The notes under the pieces were generated by a model. It made no database searches. It saw nothing but the letters and a program-made list of their open reading frames with translations, and was not told the DNA's origin. Made by a program: the position numbers and the translations under genes. A DNA stretch of 64,000 nt from Trachythela sp. YZ-2020 (taxonomy: Eukaryota > Cnidaria > Anthozoa > Malacalcyonacea > Clavulariidae), in assembly GCA_016169945.1 (NCBI GenBank), contig JADLSH010000110.1, forward strand, positions 1,468,001-1,532,000, read 5' to 3'. Of this stretch, positions 23,191-35,207 are shown one piece after another (the first letter of the stretch is position 1; the number at the start of each line of letters is the position of its first letter).

Positions 23191-25375
23191 TGCTGCAGCT
23201 GAGTCGCTACTCGGCTACTCGGACTTTGTTAGCATTGCTTTTATTGACGTCATTAGTAATGATGAGAAAGGAAAATGACGTTTTGCGCGAACAAATTCGC
23301 TTATAGTGGAAAACGGGCTTAACGCGCGAATATCACGCCACTTGCACAAGTACTACTTGCAACTCGCGAGGTAATCGCATAATCGTGGCTCGCGCGTCGC
23401 ATTATGTTACTCCCTGCCGGTACTGTGCAGTCAGTGATTGACAATTCAAGTTCCTTAGACTGTTTGCTTGTTAATTGGAAGTGAGTGAATAATAATTGAA
23501 ATTACTGCTGCGCTCAACACACTGATGGCGGAGGATTTCTGTTGATTGAAATGAAGAACAGTCCAGTCATATGTTTCATCCAATGACACTCCAATAGATC
23601 CAATGGGACATCCTCATTGGTCCAGTGAGCTTGGTGGTGTGAATTCCTAAAACCGACCATACACACTACACTTTCCTTTAGAACTATAGACACCAATGAT
23701 GCATACTCAGTGTGCCCGAAATTTCAGTCATCATTGTGTCTGCACCAATACGTAGTGTAACACCGATAAGTTGTTATAATTACAAACTCTTGTTATAATT
23801 ACAAACTTAAGGATTGGTTCAAATTTCAAAAGGTTTCCACTGCGAAATTTTGCATTAAGTGGCATTGAAAATTATTATTTCCATGAATTTTTACGGGTTT
23901 TTGGTTTGAAAATCCATAAAATGTTTGTAGGGGGTTTTGAGTAACTTAGTTGTAGTTGTGTAAAGTTATCGCATATTATATATTTGGCTGATTCCGTTAA
24001 AACTTCATCTATAAGCGGTTCACAGCATGCTCTGTGAGAAGTTTCAGTTTCTTTATCAGAAAACGCTTCGTCATCACGTACGGAAACTAAACTAGAAACT
24101 AAAAACACAAACCACAAAGGGCCAGGGGGGTTTCGAGTGACTTGAGTGTCAATTTATCGCATATTTATAATTTGTTTTGCGAGATTCTGGTTAACTAGTG
24201 GTTATGAAAAAATTCGTATTACAGTAACTAAAATACACTAAAAACAAAAACTTGATTGCAGTCTTAACTTATCCTTTATTTTGACGTTGCTATTACATTC
24301 TACAAGATACCTTTTTCAAAACTTAAAAAAGCTTTTGCACAATTTCCAACCTTCGTCCCGTAATTGTCCATTCGCCCAAAAGAAAATAATTGAATTGAAC
24401 GTAGAGTTCATCGAGATCAATGTGAGCGTCCAGATTTTAATTTGAGCTACACCATCTACAGTCTCAATTCTGCCGCTAAACATAGCTAAAACTAACGCAT
24501 TTGGTAGATTCAAAATAATTGTAGAGAAAACAACAATTACGTACATTTTTGCAAGTTGTAAATCATCGAAAAACGAGAGTGTTTTCTTTGATCGAGTGGA
24601 GTCACGTGATTCAAGTGATTCAAGTGCGGACGTTGTTTCCTCTGTTGTTGCTGAGACCGAATCTTGACTTGACTTTCGTAACCGCCTTGACGTCGTTTCT
24701 TGGCGTCGTTTCTTAGCCACTCGATAGATTGACAGATATATAAAGAAAACCCCTCCCAGAGCAAGCACTGTAATGGCGGTGACAAAAAATTGTATGTCCA
24801 TGCCTAATATAGGAACGACTGCTGATCCTATGCTAATGAACCACAGGCAAACGGACAGTATGAAACATCTCTCTTTAGTTACATTTATCATATGATAAAA
24901 CGGTCGACATATCGATAGGTACCTGTCGATATTCATAACAACAAATGTAAGATATGACATCCCAGATAACATAATTGCTGAGGTTTGGTAAACCATTTTG
25001 TAAACGCATTTCGAAGTTTGTGTAATCTCAGCTATCGAATTCACTATATAAGACGGATGAACAATTATTGTCACACACATGTCATTACAAGATAAGAGCA
25101 TTATCATGAAATAAGACACCTTGTTTCGGAGTTTCGGAGTTTTCCAGTAAACTGCCACAACCAGAGAATTCAGAAATGTCCCGAGGATAGCTAAGATGGC
25201 GTTCACGAGGCAACCAAATATGCTGTTTATAATATACGATGTCGTTGGCGTACGGACGATGTATGTCTTGAAACAAAACTCAATCGCCTGCCCACTGGAG
25301 GAAACATTATAGTCCGTCGTAGAATTTAGATCCGACGTATTGATAGGCATATTCGATGTCAGAATAATACCAAAG
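23191..25375. repeat. Segmental duplication, copy 1, receptor part
   Basis: This stretch matches 41925-44108 in order and orientation: a GC-rich block with TTGACGTCATTAGTAATGATGA, a shared stretch around GGCGGAGGATTTCTGTTGAT, the receptor 3' flank and the receptor gene. Differences are point changes and small indels. The duplication appears to continue into the repeat unit starting at 26920. Confidence 0.92.
24316..25350 (-). CDS. Intronless class A (rhodopsin-like) GPCR, orphan
   Basis: A complete 344-residue receptor starting at an ATG on the minus strand. The N-terminus has N-glycosylation sequons NTS, NST and NVS. TM1 (about 42-67) holds GTFLNSLVV, TM2 (78-102) LSCNDM with Asp90, and Cys115 precedes TM3. 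TM3 ends in Asp142-Arg143-Tyr144 followed by LSICRPFYH. TM4 has CLWF and TM5 lies near 184-208. A Ser/Thr-rich third loop (about 215-260) follows, then TM6 with LNLP instead of CWxP and TM7 with NSTFNSIIFFW in place of NPxxY. The second extracellular loop is very short and lacks the usual Cys. It should couple to G proteins at the plasma membrane; the ligand is unknown. Lineage-expanded receptors of this style are common in cnidarians. A close paralogue lies at 43073-44086. Confidence 0.93.
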   Translation of the reverse strand: MPINTSDLNSTTDYNVSSSGQAIEFCFKTYIVRTPTTSYIINSIFGCLVNAILAILGTFLNSLVVAVYWKTPKLRNKVSYFMIMLLSCNDMCVTIIVHPSYIVNSIAEITQTSKCVYKMVYQTSAIMLSGMSYLTFVVMNIDRYLSICRPFYHMINVTKERCFILSVCLWFISIGSAVVPILGMDIQFFVTAITVLALGGVFFIYLSIYRVAKKRRQETTSRRLRKSSQDSVSATTEETTSALESLESRDSTRSKKTLSFFDDLQLAKMYVIVVFSTIILNLPNALVLAMFSGRIETVDGVAQIKIWTLTLISMNSTFNSIIFFWANGQLRDEGWKLCKSFFKF

Positions 25376-26919
25376 TTTGCTCCCTATATTAAAGAGTACA
25401 GTTTATGAGCGTACTTGAGAACTATTTAGTGATATAATCCACTCTCGAGATTATAAAACGTCATTATCTTGTTATTATGCATATGCACGTACCTGGCGTA
25501 CGTCACATGTTGTACGCTGTTACATGTCTGCAATGATGTCTATCTGTTTTGTTTATATTTGTGTATATATACGAAAATGTTGAATTGCTTTTCTAGCAGT
25601 CATAAACTATCAGATCATGATCATAGTACATACCCATGCAGCTAGCACACAACGTAATCGCAACGTTGCGGGAATGTTGAAATTTGGTTAGGTCTGACCT
25701 GAGTACTCTACAACCTTAACAACACGTTTTCGCAAATACATTTTGTGGTTAGTTAAAGTGTTATGTGAGCAAAACGTTGTAGGCATGTTTTACCGAACGT
25801 AGTAGCTACTAATGTTTTACCAAGACTTTAGTACAACCTTCTGTAAACGTCCGTGGAACGTTAAAGCGCAGCGTTGTTTTTACCAAAGTTAGCAATCATT
25901 GTTCGTCACCAGTATCGAATCACAAAGTTAGACATTGGCCACGATAAATAGACCTTTGGCACAGATGTGAGGACTGGTCATACTCTGGGTGCACAACTTT
26001 GTTCAACCCTCATGCAATCACTCATAATTCCATTCGTAAAATGAGATTTGGTTAGCAATAATAACTTACTGCATAAATGGATGTAATCACAATATATTGC
26101 ACTGTCACTGCTACTGAAACCCAACTTTGGATCTATTTATTGAAATTTGTTGTTGGAGTCTGAGACTGAGTAGGATTAACAACTCTCCGTTACGGACAGG
26201 ATCATGACTAAAATTGAACTGCTCCTCAGTTTTGCATAATTTCCTATTTACTCTTGCTCAGTTGCTCTCAAATTGTTTTTCGATTCTTACTTTTACTTTG
26301 TTTCGCTTAACTTGTATCAGAGTTTGGAATATACCTTAATGTATTATACTTAAATTTTCTTCTGACAAATTTATATCGTCCTGATTTAACTCAATCTATA
26401 TTTTGAACCTGCTTTGGAATGAATATCTGGAATGTTGAACATTGGCAAATGTCTTGCATAATAACGTCTATCTGATATTTCACGCACGTATATATAAACA
26501 CCGTTTTTATTCACATGAATTAGGAGGCAATCAGAATGTATATACTTCTGAATATTGACCTCAATTATGCGACATAAATGAGTGATAAGACTTTATTTAA
26601 GAGGAATCCGTGACAAACCTAAATAACGTCTGGTTGTGTATTCGGTTTTATCGAAATCTATTGCTACAGTATTTTGCGGTTTTGGATGATTTTTTTGTGG
26701 TTTTGTGGTTTCCTATCGGCCACGACACGCCTCCTTTTAACTAAAAGTCTTTTTAATAAGAGTAATTTTAAATCAAGTGTCCTTTAATCCTCTTATTTGT
26801 ATATATTTTGGCTATATATATTTGCCAAATAGTCAATCTCGTACTCAAAGTATGGCCTTCTTAAAGGCAATATGAACAGTTATTGTGATTTTGTACATAT
26901 GGCCGGTTTTATAGAATAT
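25376..26919. other. Spacer between receptor and repeat unit A
   Basis: No gene seen. Near 26345 CTGACAAATTTATATCG matches CTTGTGACAAATTTGTATCG at 44168 in the second duplicon, so about 0.9 kb of this spacer is missing there. Around 25650-25890 several AACGTTG-like phrases recur, possibly a decayed repeat. Confidence 0.45.
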
Positions 26920-27758
26920 ATATGTTGATATTTTAAATACAATGTCTGCAGTGTTTGGCAGCTGACATGGGGGAATATACTTAATGCGGCGCTGGTTTGA
27001 CAATAACTTAAGCCAGAGAAATCAAAATCAGCAACGTTTGACAATAGCTTCAACCGATATATGGCCAATATCCTATTTAAGATCTCCGGTTGCGATGCTA
27101 TACTTCGTCTTCAGAAAAACAATGTGTTTTTTTGCATGCATGCATGTACTTGCGATTTGTCAGATCGATAATGATATCTGGGAAATATGCACGTCATCTG
27201 ACGTAATCACCAACTGGCCGATATTCCTCAGCAAAATCTTAAATCGGCCTGACAAATTGCAGTGTGCAAGCGTACCCTAAAACCAGTGAATTCCTAAAAT
27301 TGTGACCATACTCACTATACTTTCCTTGACACATCAATGATACATACTCAGTGTGCCGGAAATTTCAGTCCCCTTCAGTCATCAGTGTGTCTTCACCAAT
27401 AAGTAGTGTAACACCGATAAGTTGTTATAATTACAAAGGATTTGTTCAAATTTCAAAAGGTTTCCACTGCGAAATTTTGCATTAAAAAACGTTTTGCCAT
27501 CACGGAACTGAATGAAAACTCAAAGCTCTAAAAACAAACGTGCGCCTGGGTGTGCCTGTGTGTCTCTTTCCTTAAAAGATATAAATAGGACGTTTACTAC
27601 AAGTGCAACAACAAAGAGTTTTTACTGGAGGGTGCACGCGGAAGAACGCGTGTGCCAAGTTTCAATCACATACAGTACGTATGTCAGCTGATTTAATTGG
27701 CCATAACTGAAACGTGCCTTCGTGCACAGTTGTTATGATCTTATCTGATTTTGGAATA

Positions 27759-28111
27759 CAGTAGAACCCCGTTATGTCGAAATCGCTTATCTCCAACTCC
27801 CCGCTCTCTCGAACTTAAACCCATTTCCCGTGGATTTGCCTATACTATTTTAATTATTTTACTCGGTTGTCTCGAATTATTCGGTTAACTCGAACTCCTT
27901 TTCAGTTTAAGATACTTGCAACACAAAGGGTTAAATAAACTGTATTGACAGTGATTATTGTAGAGTTCACAAATAACAGTCGTATCAATGGTCATTGGAT
28001 CAGCTAATTTAATTCAATAATTATCATAAAATAATGATCTTTTTGTAATTTGACACTGATTCGGTTACCTCAAACTCCCGCTATCTCGAACTTTTTGTTG
28101 GGGTTCTACGG
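27759..28111. mobile_element. Tigger/pogo-like MITE in unit A (353 bp)
   Basis: Ends are CAGTAGAACCCC and GGGGTTCTACGG, flanked by TA on both sides, with internal TATCTC-AACT phrases (CTATCTCGAACTTTTTG). The third copy of the host repeat reads TTTTGGAATACGTATAATAT at 46159-46178, the exact empty site with one TA. CAGT-GAACCCCGTTAT-TCGAA ends are characteristic of pogo/Tigger-type Tc1/mariner elements. No transposase. Confidence 0.95.
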
Positions 28112-28589
28112 TACGTATAATATAAGTCATGGAAATCGTTCCTTGATAAAAATCTACAGCATGCACTATATTATCACGCCACTCATCGCCAAGACAACAC
28201 CCCTTGCAATGGCGATTTAATTCACTACATGCGCTGATAATAATTTGCATTTAATGGTTAGAAATATCACTGCTTAAATGTTGAAAGTTAGTCGGATAAA
28301 ATTTAAACAATGTGCCAATGCTATATATTCTTTGTAGGTTTACATGGCGATCAATATAATTGATTTGTATTTTGCGAAAAACACGTACCACAAAGCGTTC
28401 AATCGGTTAGCCCGGTTCATCATCAGTAGAAATAATTATATTTAATGAAATTTTCATTAATATGTTTTTTTGTCAGTGAACGTATATCACGTATTTTTAG
28501 TATAAAAGGACATATGAATTGAGATCTCGTTTACTGTCATTTGCACTGGTGAAGATCCAGACTTTTTCTCGTCCCTAGTCGCTTGCTCA

Positions 28590-28618
28590 ATAGAGATCAG
28601 TGGGCAATAGAGATCATG
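28590..28618 (+). repeat. 21-bp VNTR, short allele in unit A
   Basis: About one and a half units of ATAGAGATCAGTGGGCA. Unit B has about four (31060-31120) and the third copy about two near 47215, so the number changed after duplication. Confidence 0.7.
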
Positions 28619-30223
28619 CAGTTTCAGTCCGTGGTTTTAGTGGTTCCGAGGGATAATTAACAACTTTGATAGAAATTTTTGTCAAGTAAATTTTCGTTGG
28701 GATCAAAAACTCCATAAAAAATTCTTACATAAACTAATAGTAAACACACAAAGAAATATGGCAATCATTTCAAAACACTTTTAATTTAAAGTTCAAAGAT
28801 GAAATTGCAAAATATGCCAGGTTACGAGACACGTTGTGTGCGCAATTCACAAAAAATTGCGATTGCGGTCTGTGTTTTTAACTAATTTAGCTCAAACTTT
28901 GACCAGTTGTAGTGTAGTGAATGCTAAAGCAACTGATACATATATGTTACGTACGGAAGAAAAATGCACGGTTTTAATGGTTTTAATAAAATCCTTCCAA
29001 AATAGGCTTTCTCGACAGTCAGATCATACCTCAACAAAAGTGTGTGCTGTAGCGATAGGTTTTCTTTTTTCTTTTCGTGATATATAACTTTGATTCTAAA
29101 CCTTCGTTCTTACTACACTCAGTTGTGTATTCCAAGAGCAATACTGAAATAGAAAACAAGAAAGAAATCATATAGCTACCGCACACATTTGGAAATTGGA
29201 CAAAACCCGAATAGCTCAGTGGCTATTTACAACCGTGATTTACACCCGTGAAAAGGAGACCTAGCTGATTTCAAAGTTTATCAATGATCGCGGGCGGGTC
29301 GCTATGTCTCATGTGTGGACCTTTCGCGTTTTTTCGCGGATATATATGTTGATATTTTAAATACAGTGTCTGCAGTGTTTTTGTTTTTAAACATTTATTG
29401 ACTTTGATCGAGGAAGTGGCAGCTGACATGGGAGAATATACTTCATGCGGCGCTGGTTTGACAATAACTTAAATTAGCCAGATAAATCAAAATCAGCAGC
29501 GTTTGACAATAGCTTCAACCGATATATGGCCAATATCCTATTTGAGATCTCCGGTTGCGATGCTATATTTCGTCTTCAGAAAAACAATGTTTATATGCAT
29601 GCATGCATGTACTTGCGATTTGTCAGATCGATAATGATATCTGGGAAATATGCACGTCATCTGACGTAATCACCAACTGGCCGATATTCCTCAGCAAAAT
29701 CTTAAATCGGCCTGACAAATTGCAGTGTGTAAGCGTACTCTAAAACCAGTGAATTCCTAAAATTGTGACCATACTCACTATGCTTTCCTTGACACACCAA
29801 TGATACATACTCAGTGCGCCGGAAATTTCAGTCCCCTTCAGTCATCAGTGTGTCTTCACCAATAAGTAGTGTAACACCGATAAGTTGTTATAATTACCAA
29901 GGATTTGTTCAAATTTCAAAAGGTTTCCACTGCGAAATTTTGCATTAAAAAACGTTTTGCCATCACGGAACTGAATGAAAACTCAAAGCTCTTTAAAAAC
30001 AAACGTGCGCCTGGGTGTGCCCGTGTGTCTCTTTCTTTAAAAGATATAAATAGGACGTTTACTACAAGTGCAACAACAAAGAGTTTTTACTGGAGGGTGC
30101 ACGCGGAAGAACACGTGTGCCAAGTTTCAATCACATCGAGTACGTATGTCAGCTGATTTAATTGACCATAACGGAAACGTGCCTTCATGCACAGTTCTTA
30201 TGATCTGATCTGATTTTGGAATA

Positions 30224-30573
30224 CAGTAGAACCCAGTTATGTCGAAATCGCTTATCTCCAACTCCCCGCTCTCTCGAACTTAAACCCATTTCCCGTGGAT
30301 TTGCCTATACTATTTTAATTATTTTACTCGGTTATCTCGAATTCGGTTAACTCGAACTCCTTTTCAGTTTAAGATACTTGCAACACAAAGGGTTAAATAA
30401 ACTGTATTGACAGTGATTATTGTAGAGTTCACAAATAACAGTCGTATCAATGGTCATTGGATCAGCGACGTTAATTTAATTTAATAATTATCATAATGAT
30501 CTTTTTGTAATTTGACACTAATTCGGTTATCTCAAACTCCCGCTATCTCGAACTTTTTGTTGGGGTTCTACGC
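30224..30573. mobile_element. Tigger/pogo-like MITE in unit B (350 bp)
   Basis: Same insertion as at 27759, duplicated with its host unit: CAGTAGAACCCAGTTAT at the left, GGGGTTCTACGC at the right, TA on each side. Because the position is identical in A and B, the insertion came before the A/B tandem duplication. Confidence 0.93.
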
Positions 30574-31059
30574 TACGTATAATATATGTCATGGAAATCG
30601 TTCCTTGATAAAAATCTACAGCATGCACTATAGTATCACGCCCCTCATCGCCAAGACAACACCCCTTGCAATGGCGATTTAATTCACTACATGCGCTGAT
30701 AATAATTTGCATTTAATGGTTAGAAATATCACTGCTTAAATGTTGAAAGTTAGTCGGATAAAATTTAAGCAATGTGCCAATGCTTAATATATATTCTTTG
30801 TAGCTAGGTTTACATGGCGATCAATATAATTGATTTGTATTTTGCGAAAAACACGTACCACAAAGCGTTCAATCGGTTAGCCCGGTTCATCATCAGTAGA
30901 AATAATTATATTTAATGAAATTTTCATTAATATGTTTTTTTGTCAGTGAACGTATATCACGTATTTTTAGTATAAAAGGACATATGAATTGCAATCTCGT
31001 TTAATATCATTTGCATTGGTGAAGATCCAGACTTTTTCTCGTCCCCAGTCGCTTGCTCA

Positions 31060-31120
31060 ATACAGATCAGTGGGCAATAGAGATCAGTGGGTAATAGAGA
31101 TCAGTTGGCAATAGAGATCA
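31060..31120 (+). repeat. 21-bp VNTR, long allele in unit B
   Basis: Four units of roughly ATAGAGATCAGTGGGCA, with a GGGTA and a TTGGCA variant. Confidence 0.8.
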
Positions 31121-31849
31121 TGCAGTTTCAGTCAGTGGTTTTAGAGGTTCCGAGGGATAATTAACAACTTTGATAGAAGTCTTTGTCAAGTAAATTTAGT
31201 TGCGATCAAAAACTCCAAACAAATTCTTACATAAACTAACAGTAAGCACACAAAGAAACATGGCAATCATTTCAAAACACTTTTAATTTAAAGATCAAAG
31301 ATGAAATTGCAAGAATATGTCAGGTTACGAGACACGTTGTGTGCGCTATTCACAAAAAATTGTAATTGCGGCCTATGTTTTTAACTAATTTAGCTCAAAC
31401 TTTGACCAGTTGTAGTGCAGTGAATGCTAAAGCAACTGATACATATGAAATGTCATTATTTATAAAGCTGTGCTATATGTAACGTACGGAAGAAAAATGC
31501 ACGGTTTTAATAATTTTAATAAAATCCTTCCAACGTAAGCTTTCTCGACAGTCAGATCATACCTCTACAAAAGTGTGTGCGGTAGCAATAGGTTTTCTTT
31601 TTTCTTTTCGTGATATATAACTTTCATTCTAAACCTGTTGTGTATTCCAAGAGCAATAAATAGAAAACAAGAATGAAATCATATAGCTACCGCACACATT
31701 TGGAAATTGGACAAAACCCGAATAGCTTGGCTATTTACACCAGTGATTTACACCCGTGAAAAGGAGACCTAGCTGATTTCAAAGTTTATCAATGATCGCG
31801 GGCGCGTCGCTATGTCGCACGGGTGGACCTTTCGCGTTTTTTCGCGGAT

Positions 31850-32373
31850 TTATCGTGGGTGTTTATTGTCAGGAGCGGAATGAGCGAGTTTTGAAAAAAC
31901 ATGAGAAATTCTGAATTAAAAGTCGCTTGTTGGGACTTTAGGAAGAGCTGCAGTGGAACACATTTTTATCGATTTTACTTGATAAAAGAGAATAAGAAGG
32001 GATATATGATCGAAAAAAGTAAAATATAAGGCAAGTTTGTTATAATGCTGTTGTATTTGTCACTATATATTGTTTATATATATAGTTTTTCGTTTAATTA
32101 CAGTTTAATAAAGTATCCTATATTGACTATATATATTTTATGTTATCAAAAAGCTATAAACTAAAAGGAGAGCGAAATCATTTTTATGAGAGAATTGCAT
32201 ATTAACGTCATTTTTCTGGTCCACTACTGCATTGTACGTCTCAGTTATATACTGTATACGAATCACTATTTTTTAACCTTGGCTACCAGGTTATCACGCC
32301 AGTCTCCGTAATAATAATATAAAATTTATCTGTGTTTGCTCTGTGGGAACAAGATTTACTGTCCGTCGTCCGT
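31850..32373. other. Spacer, nothing recognised
   Basis: AT-rich with no supported feature. Confidence 0.3.
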
Positions 32374-32480
32374 ATTAAAGAGGTGTCCGTATAACAGAGG
32401 CGTCCGTATTCGAGAGGTGTCCGTATTCGAGAGGTGTCGGTATTCGAGAGGTCTCCGTGTTAAAGAGGTGTCCGTATAAG
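32374..32480 (+). repeat. 17-bp minisatellite, about six units
   Basis: Units such as CGAGAGGTGTCCGTATT, AACAGAGGCGTCCGTATT and AAAGAGGTGTCCGTAT follow one another. The minus-strand frame rich in TDTS-like repeats is a product of this array. Confidence 0.85.
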
Positions 32481-34256
32481 AAACATAACAAAAACTCTCT
32501 GCAAGACGCCATGTTTCAAAATCTTCAGACAAATATAAATGCAAAGTTGGAAAGTCTTGAAAATATGTTGAAGGAAAGATTTGAAAAGATTCAAAGAAGA
32601 TTAAATGGTAAGCCAAGATATAGAATACACTAGTAGTAATATAGGTACCGTTCAACCCCCTTTTTTGAGGAGCGCAAGGGGGCGCATCATTAAAAATTCA
32701 TTAACATATTATGAGCGGCGCAACATCATTAACATAATATAGGGGGGCACATGATCATTAGCATACAGGGGGAGCCAGGGGGAGCACATTAATTAATTAT
32801 GTATTGACGTCAGAATGATATGCAAGAGTTCAGCATATTTTGTGTGCAAAAAATATGGGTTTGTTGTCGCGAGATTTATAAACTCCTTCAATCTCGTATC
32901 TAGTGAAGTATTTCTTTCTGAGTCGACCAATACTAATAAGTTTACAAAGTTTTAAGCATTTATTTAGTGAAGTCTATACAGGCGAGATTTACAATCATTA
33001 AATCGTTAGAAACATAAATACTTTGATGTATTTGTTGCTAATGTAAGCTATATAGACACAATACCTTAACTCATTAAAAGATTAAGTCAAAAGGCTTGTT
33101 TGGGCGAAACAACCATCACAATAGCTAAGCGTCGTGTTCCAAACACAGTCCGTTTCGACAACGAGTAAATGATCTTTAATTATGTTTAATTTATTCACCC
33201 TTTTTTATAATTATTAGCTTTGAATACACGCCACCTAGCAATCGCATAATTTTGAACTCCTTTGGCTTTGTGCATCGTATAGTGATGCTTTATCTGTTAG
33301 TCTGTATCTCGGTGTGCATTATAAAGATTTATTTTTTGCTTTCTATATATATATAAGGATCACGCTGTAATATGTTTGCTCCACTAAGCCTAAGGACAAA
33401 TCAAAAAGGAATGTAGCAATGACATGCATCTAGCTATTCAACGGCATACCATTAAATATCTAGTCTTTTCCTAAATATTTATATTCTGCTTAACGCGCAC
33501 GAATGCTAGGTTTTAGCTTATTCTAGTTTACTCGAATACTGCACAACCATGTAGACATGCAGTTGCCTCTAGCGGAAGTACTTAAATTAGATTGCGACAT
33601 TCTTAAACTAACAATATTTAGCTAGTGCTATTGAATGTTGTCCTTTAATGTAAATTTGGTACATGATACACTCTTCTAGTATATTCGAAAGTACACAGAT
33701 AAGGCGTGTCGTTTTTGTTTATATATTTCTTGCAAACGGACTTGTATTTAAGTATTCAATGACTTTAATACACAACCGTGATTCTATAGCAATCTATGAA
33801 CGTATTGCCTATATTGGAAAGCTACTCGACATTGTTTTTGCGTCTACTGTGCGCGTATGCGCACTGTAGATCCTATATGCTATACTGTAAACTGTAACTT
33901 CGGAAGTTTGTCAACATATTTACAGTTGTTAACTCCGGAATTTTATTTAAAAAATACACATTTTATCATATATTTTTACTATTAAACAACTTATATTATA
34001 GTATACTAACGCAACTCTACTCAAGCTTGGGCCGCCTGGGTTTACTGCGGTTACTCGTTAGTAAACCGGTAATAGGCCTACCTATTTTCAGAAAGCAAAA
34101 CTACAGTCCTTCCCCTTACAAAGGAACAAAAGTTCGATACATTTTTGATGGAATTTTCCTGGGTAGATAGGTATGGTTTATCCATATATAATCTGTTGAA
34201 ACTCAATCCCAATAATAATTAACTAAAATAGCTCCAATGGTCAATGGATAAGTCCG
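32481..34256. other. Spacer, nothing recognised
   Basis: Around 32660-32800 there are G-rich phrases separated by CATTAACATA-like words (AGGGGGCGCATCATTA, AGGGGGGCACATGATCATTA), a possible decayed simple repeat. No gene seen. Confidence 0.35.
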
Positions 34257-34735
34257 ATCGAATTTAGCTTGTATATGTAGAAATTGTAACAGCAATAAAT
34301 AAAAGCATTTGCGTTCCAAAAATAAAGAATGCCAATCTTCTTCTAGTTACAGATGTTTTGTGAAACAATGGGTATGTTGAACCTAAATACCTTTCCTGCA
34401 GAGTCGGCGTGAACACGACTAGCAAGGAAAAACATGTAAAGATTGTCACAATATTGGTACATCACTACATGTATCATCATGATAATGCTCGTAGAATATA
34501 CTGGTTTCAAAAAAGGCAAGATTATATCAAAAGCTATTACCAAAGGCTGAGTTCTAATGATCACAAGAAGATCATAGCAAGATAATACAAAAATCATAAA
34601 ATGACATAATTTCTTTCGAAGCTGAGATGACTTCCAAATACCGACTATAATAACCACGATATTAAGAAATGTTCCAGCAAAAAGAAATAAATCAAAAGGT
34701 TAACGATACACAAGAGTACCACACTCAGTAAATTA
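34257..34735 (-). pseudogene. Broken class A GPCR fragment (TM1 to about TM4)
   Basis: Read on the minus strand: IVVIIVGIWKSSQLRKKL (end of TM1 and loop 1), CHFMIFVLSCYDLLVI (TM2, LSCYD), an extracellular stretch and a TM3-like IIMMIHVVMYQY. After a frameshift comes FTCFSLLVVFTPTLQERYLG with an intact ERY, then STYPLFHKTSVTRRRLAFFI and LLFIAVTISTY before a stop. The first part of TM1 is also frameshifted. This is a relative of the two receptors at 24.3 and 43.1 kb but clearly more distant, so it is an older local duplicate or a member of another subfamily. It cannot make a receptor. Confidence 0.8.
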
Positions 34736-35207
34736 GATTCATCCATCTATCACAGCCACAGTTTTATCGTTTTTATCTTATACTGTTGTGCTGAATATAC
34801 TCGCAGATTCTTCTCAATTGTAATATTCATAGTCTAAGTTACATTGCATGCACCTGCAAATATAAAAATAATATCTCAATTTTAATTAAATTAAAACCCG
34901 GAAATATATTTACTTTTCAATGTAAAGCGGGAAGTTTATTAAAACTGATTGATTAATATATATTAAACATATTTTTTATATGTAATTGGGCGTAAAATTT
35001 TGGAAATAGCAAAGATTTAGTTCAAAGTGGATTCCTAAGCATTAGGATTATTGCACAATAAGGAACTTTGAATTTGTTAGCCATTCTCAAATAGGCAATA
35101 TTGCGGGTTACACGAAAATAGTCAGGCAGTGGTTATCCTTGTGTTTTCTATGGGATAACTACGGTTATTAATGGTAATGAGGGTCATATGTTGCGAAAAA
35201 TATAATA
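34736..35207. other. Spacer, nothing recognised
   Basis: AT-rich with no supported feature. Confidence 0.3.

Larger units (their letters stand above)
26920..29339 (+). repeat. Large repeat unit A of a 2.4-kb tandem pair
   Basis: Starts ATATATGTTGATATTTTAAA and ends TTCGCGTTTTTTCGCGGA. The adjoining unit B (29340-31849) repeats it throughout with small indels, and a third, partial copy (44622-47280) sits downstream of the second GPCR. Short frames conserved between the units are not under obvious coding constraint. Each of A and B holds a Tigger-like MITE that the third copy lacks. Confidence 0.93.
29340..31849 (+). repeat. Large repeat unit B of the tandem pair
   Basis: A tandem copy of unit A in the same orientation, joined directly at GCGGATATATATG. 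It has about 37 extra bases near 29380-29417 (TTTTTAAACATTTATTGACT and flank), an extra block near 31448-31470 and more VNTR units. Divergence is low, so the duplication is fairly recent. Confidence 0.93.

Noticed and set aside
23514..23696. Short minus-strand frame (GFRNSHHQAHWTNE) that is similar at 42221-42436
   Set aside because: Conservation is explained by the segmental duplication as a whole. Flanking non-coding DNA is equally conserved, and the frame lengths differ.
26984..27280. Frame shared by repeat units A and B (ACMHVLAICQIDNDIWEICT)
   Set aside because: Similarity is no higher than in the surrounding repeat DNA, starts differ, and no domain is recognisable.
28410..28440. Possible minus-strand hammerhead at CTGATGATGAACCGG (also in the sister repeat units)
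   Set aside because: The core GAAA is absent after a plausible stem II, and no closing stem I exists.
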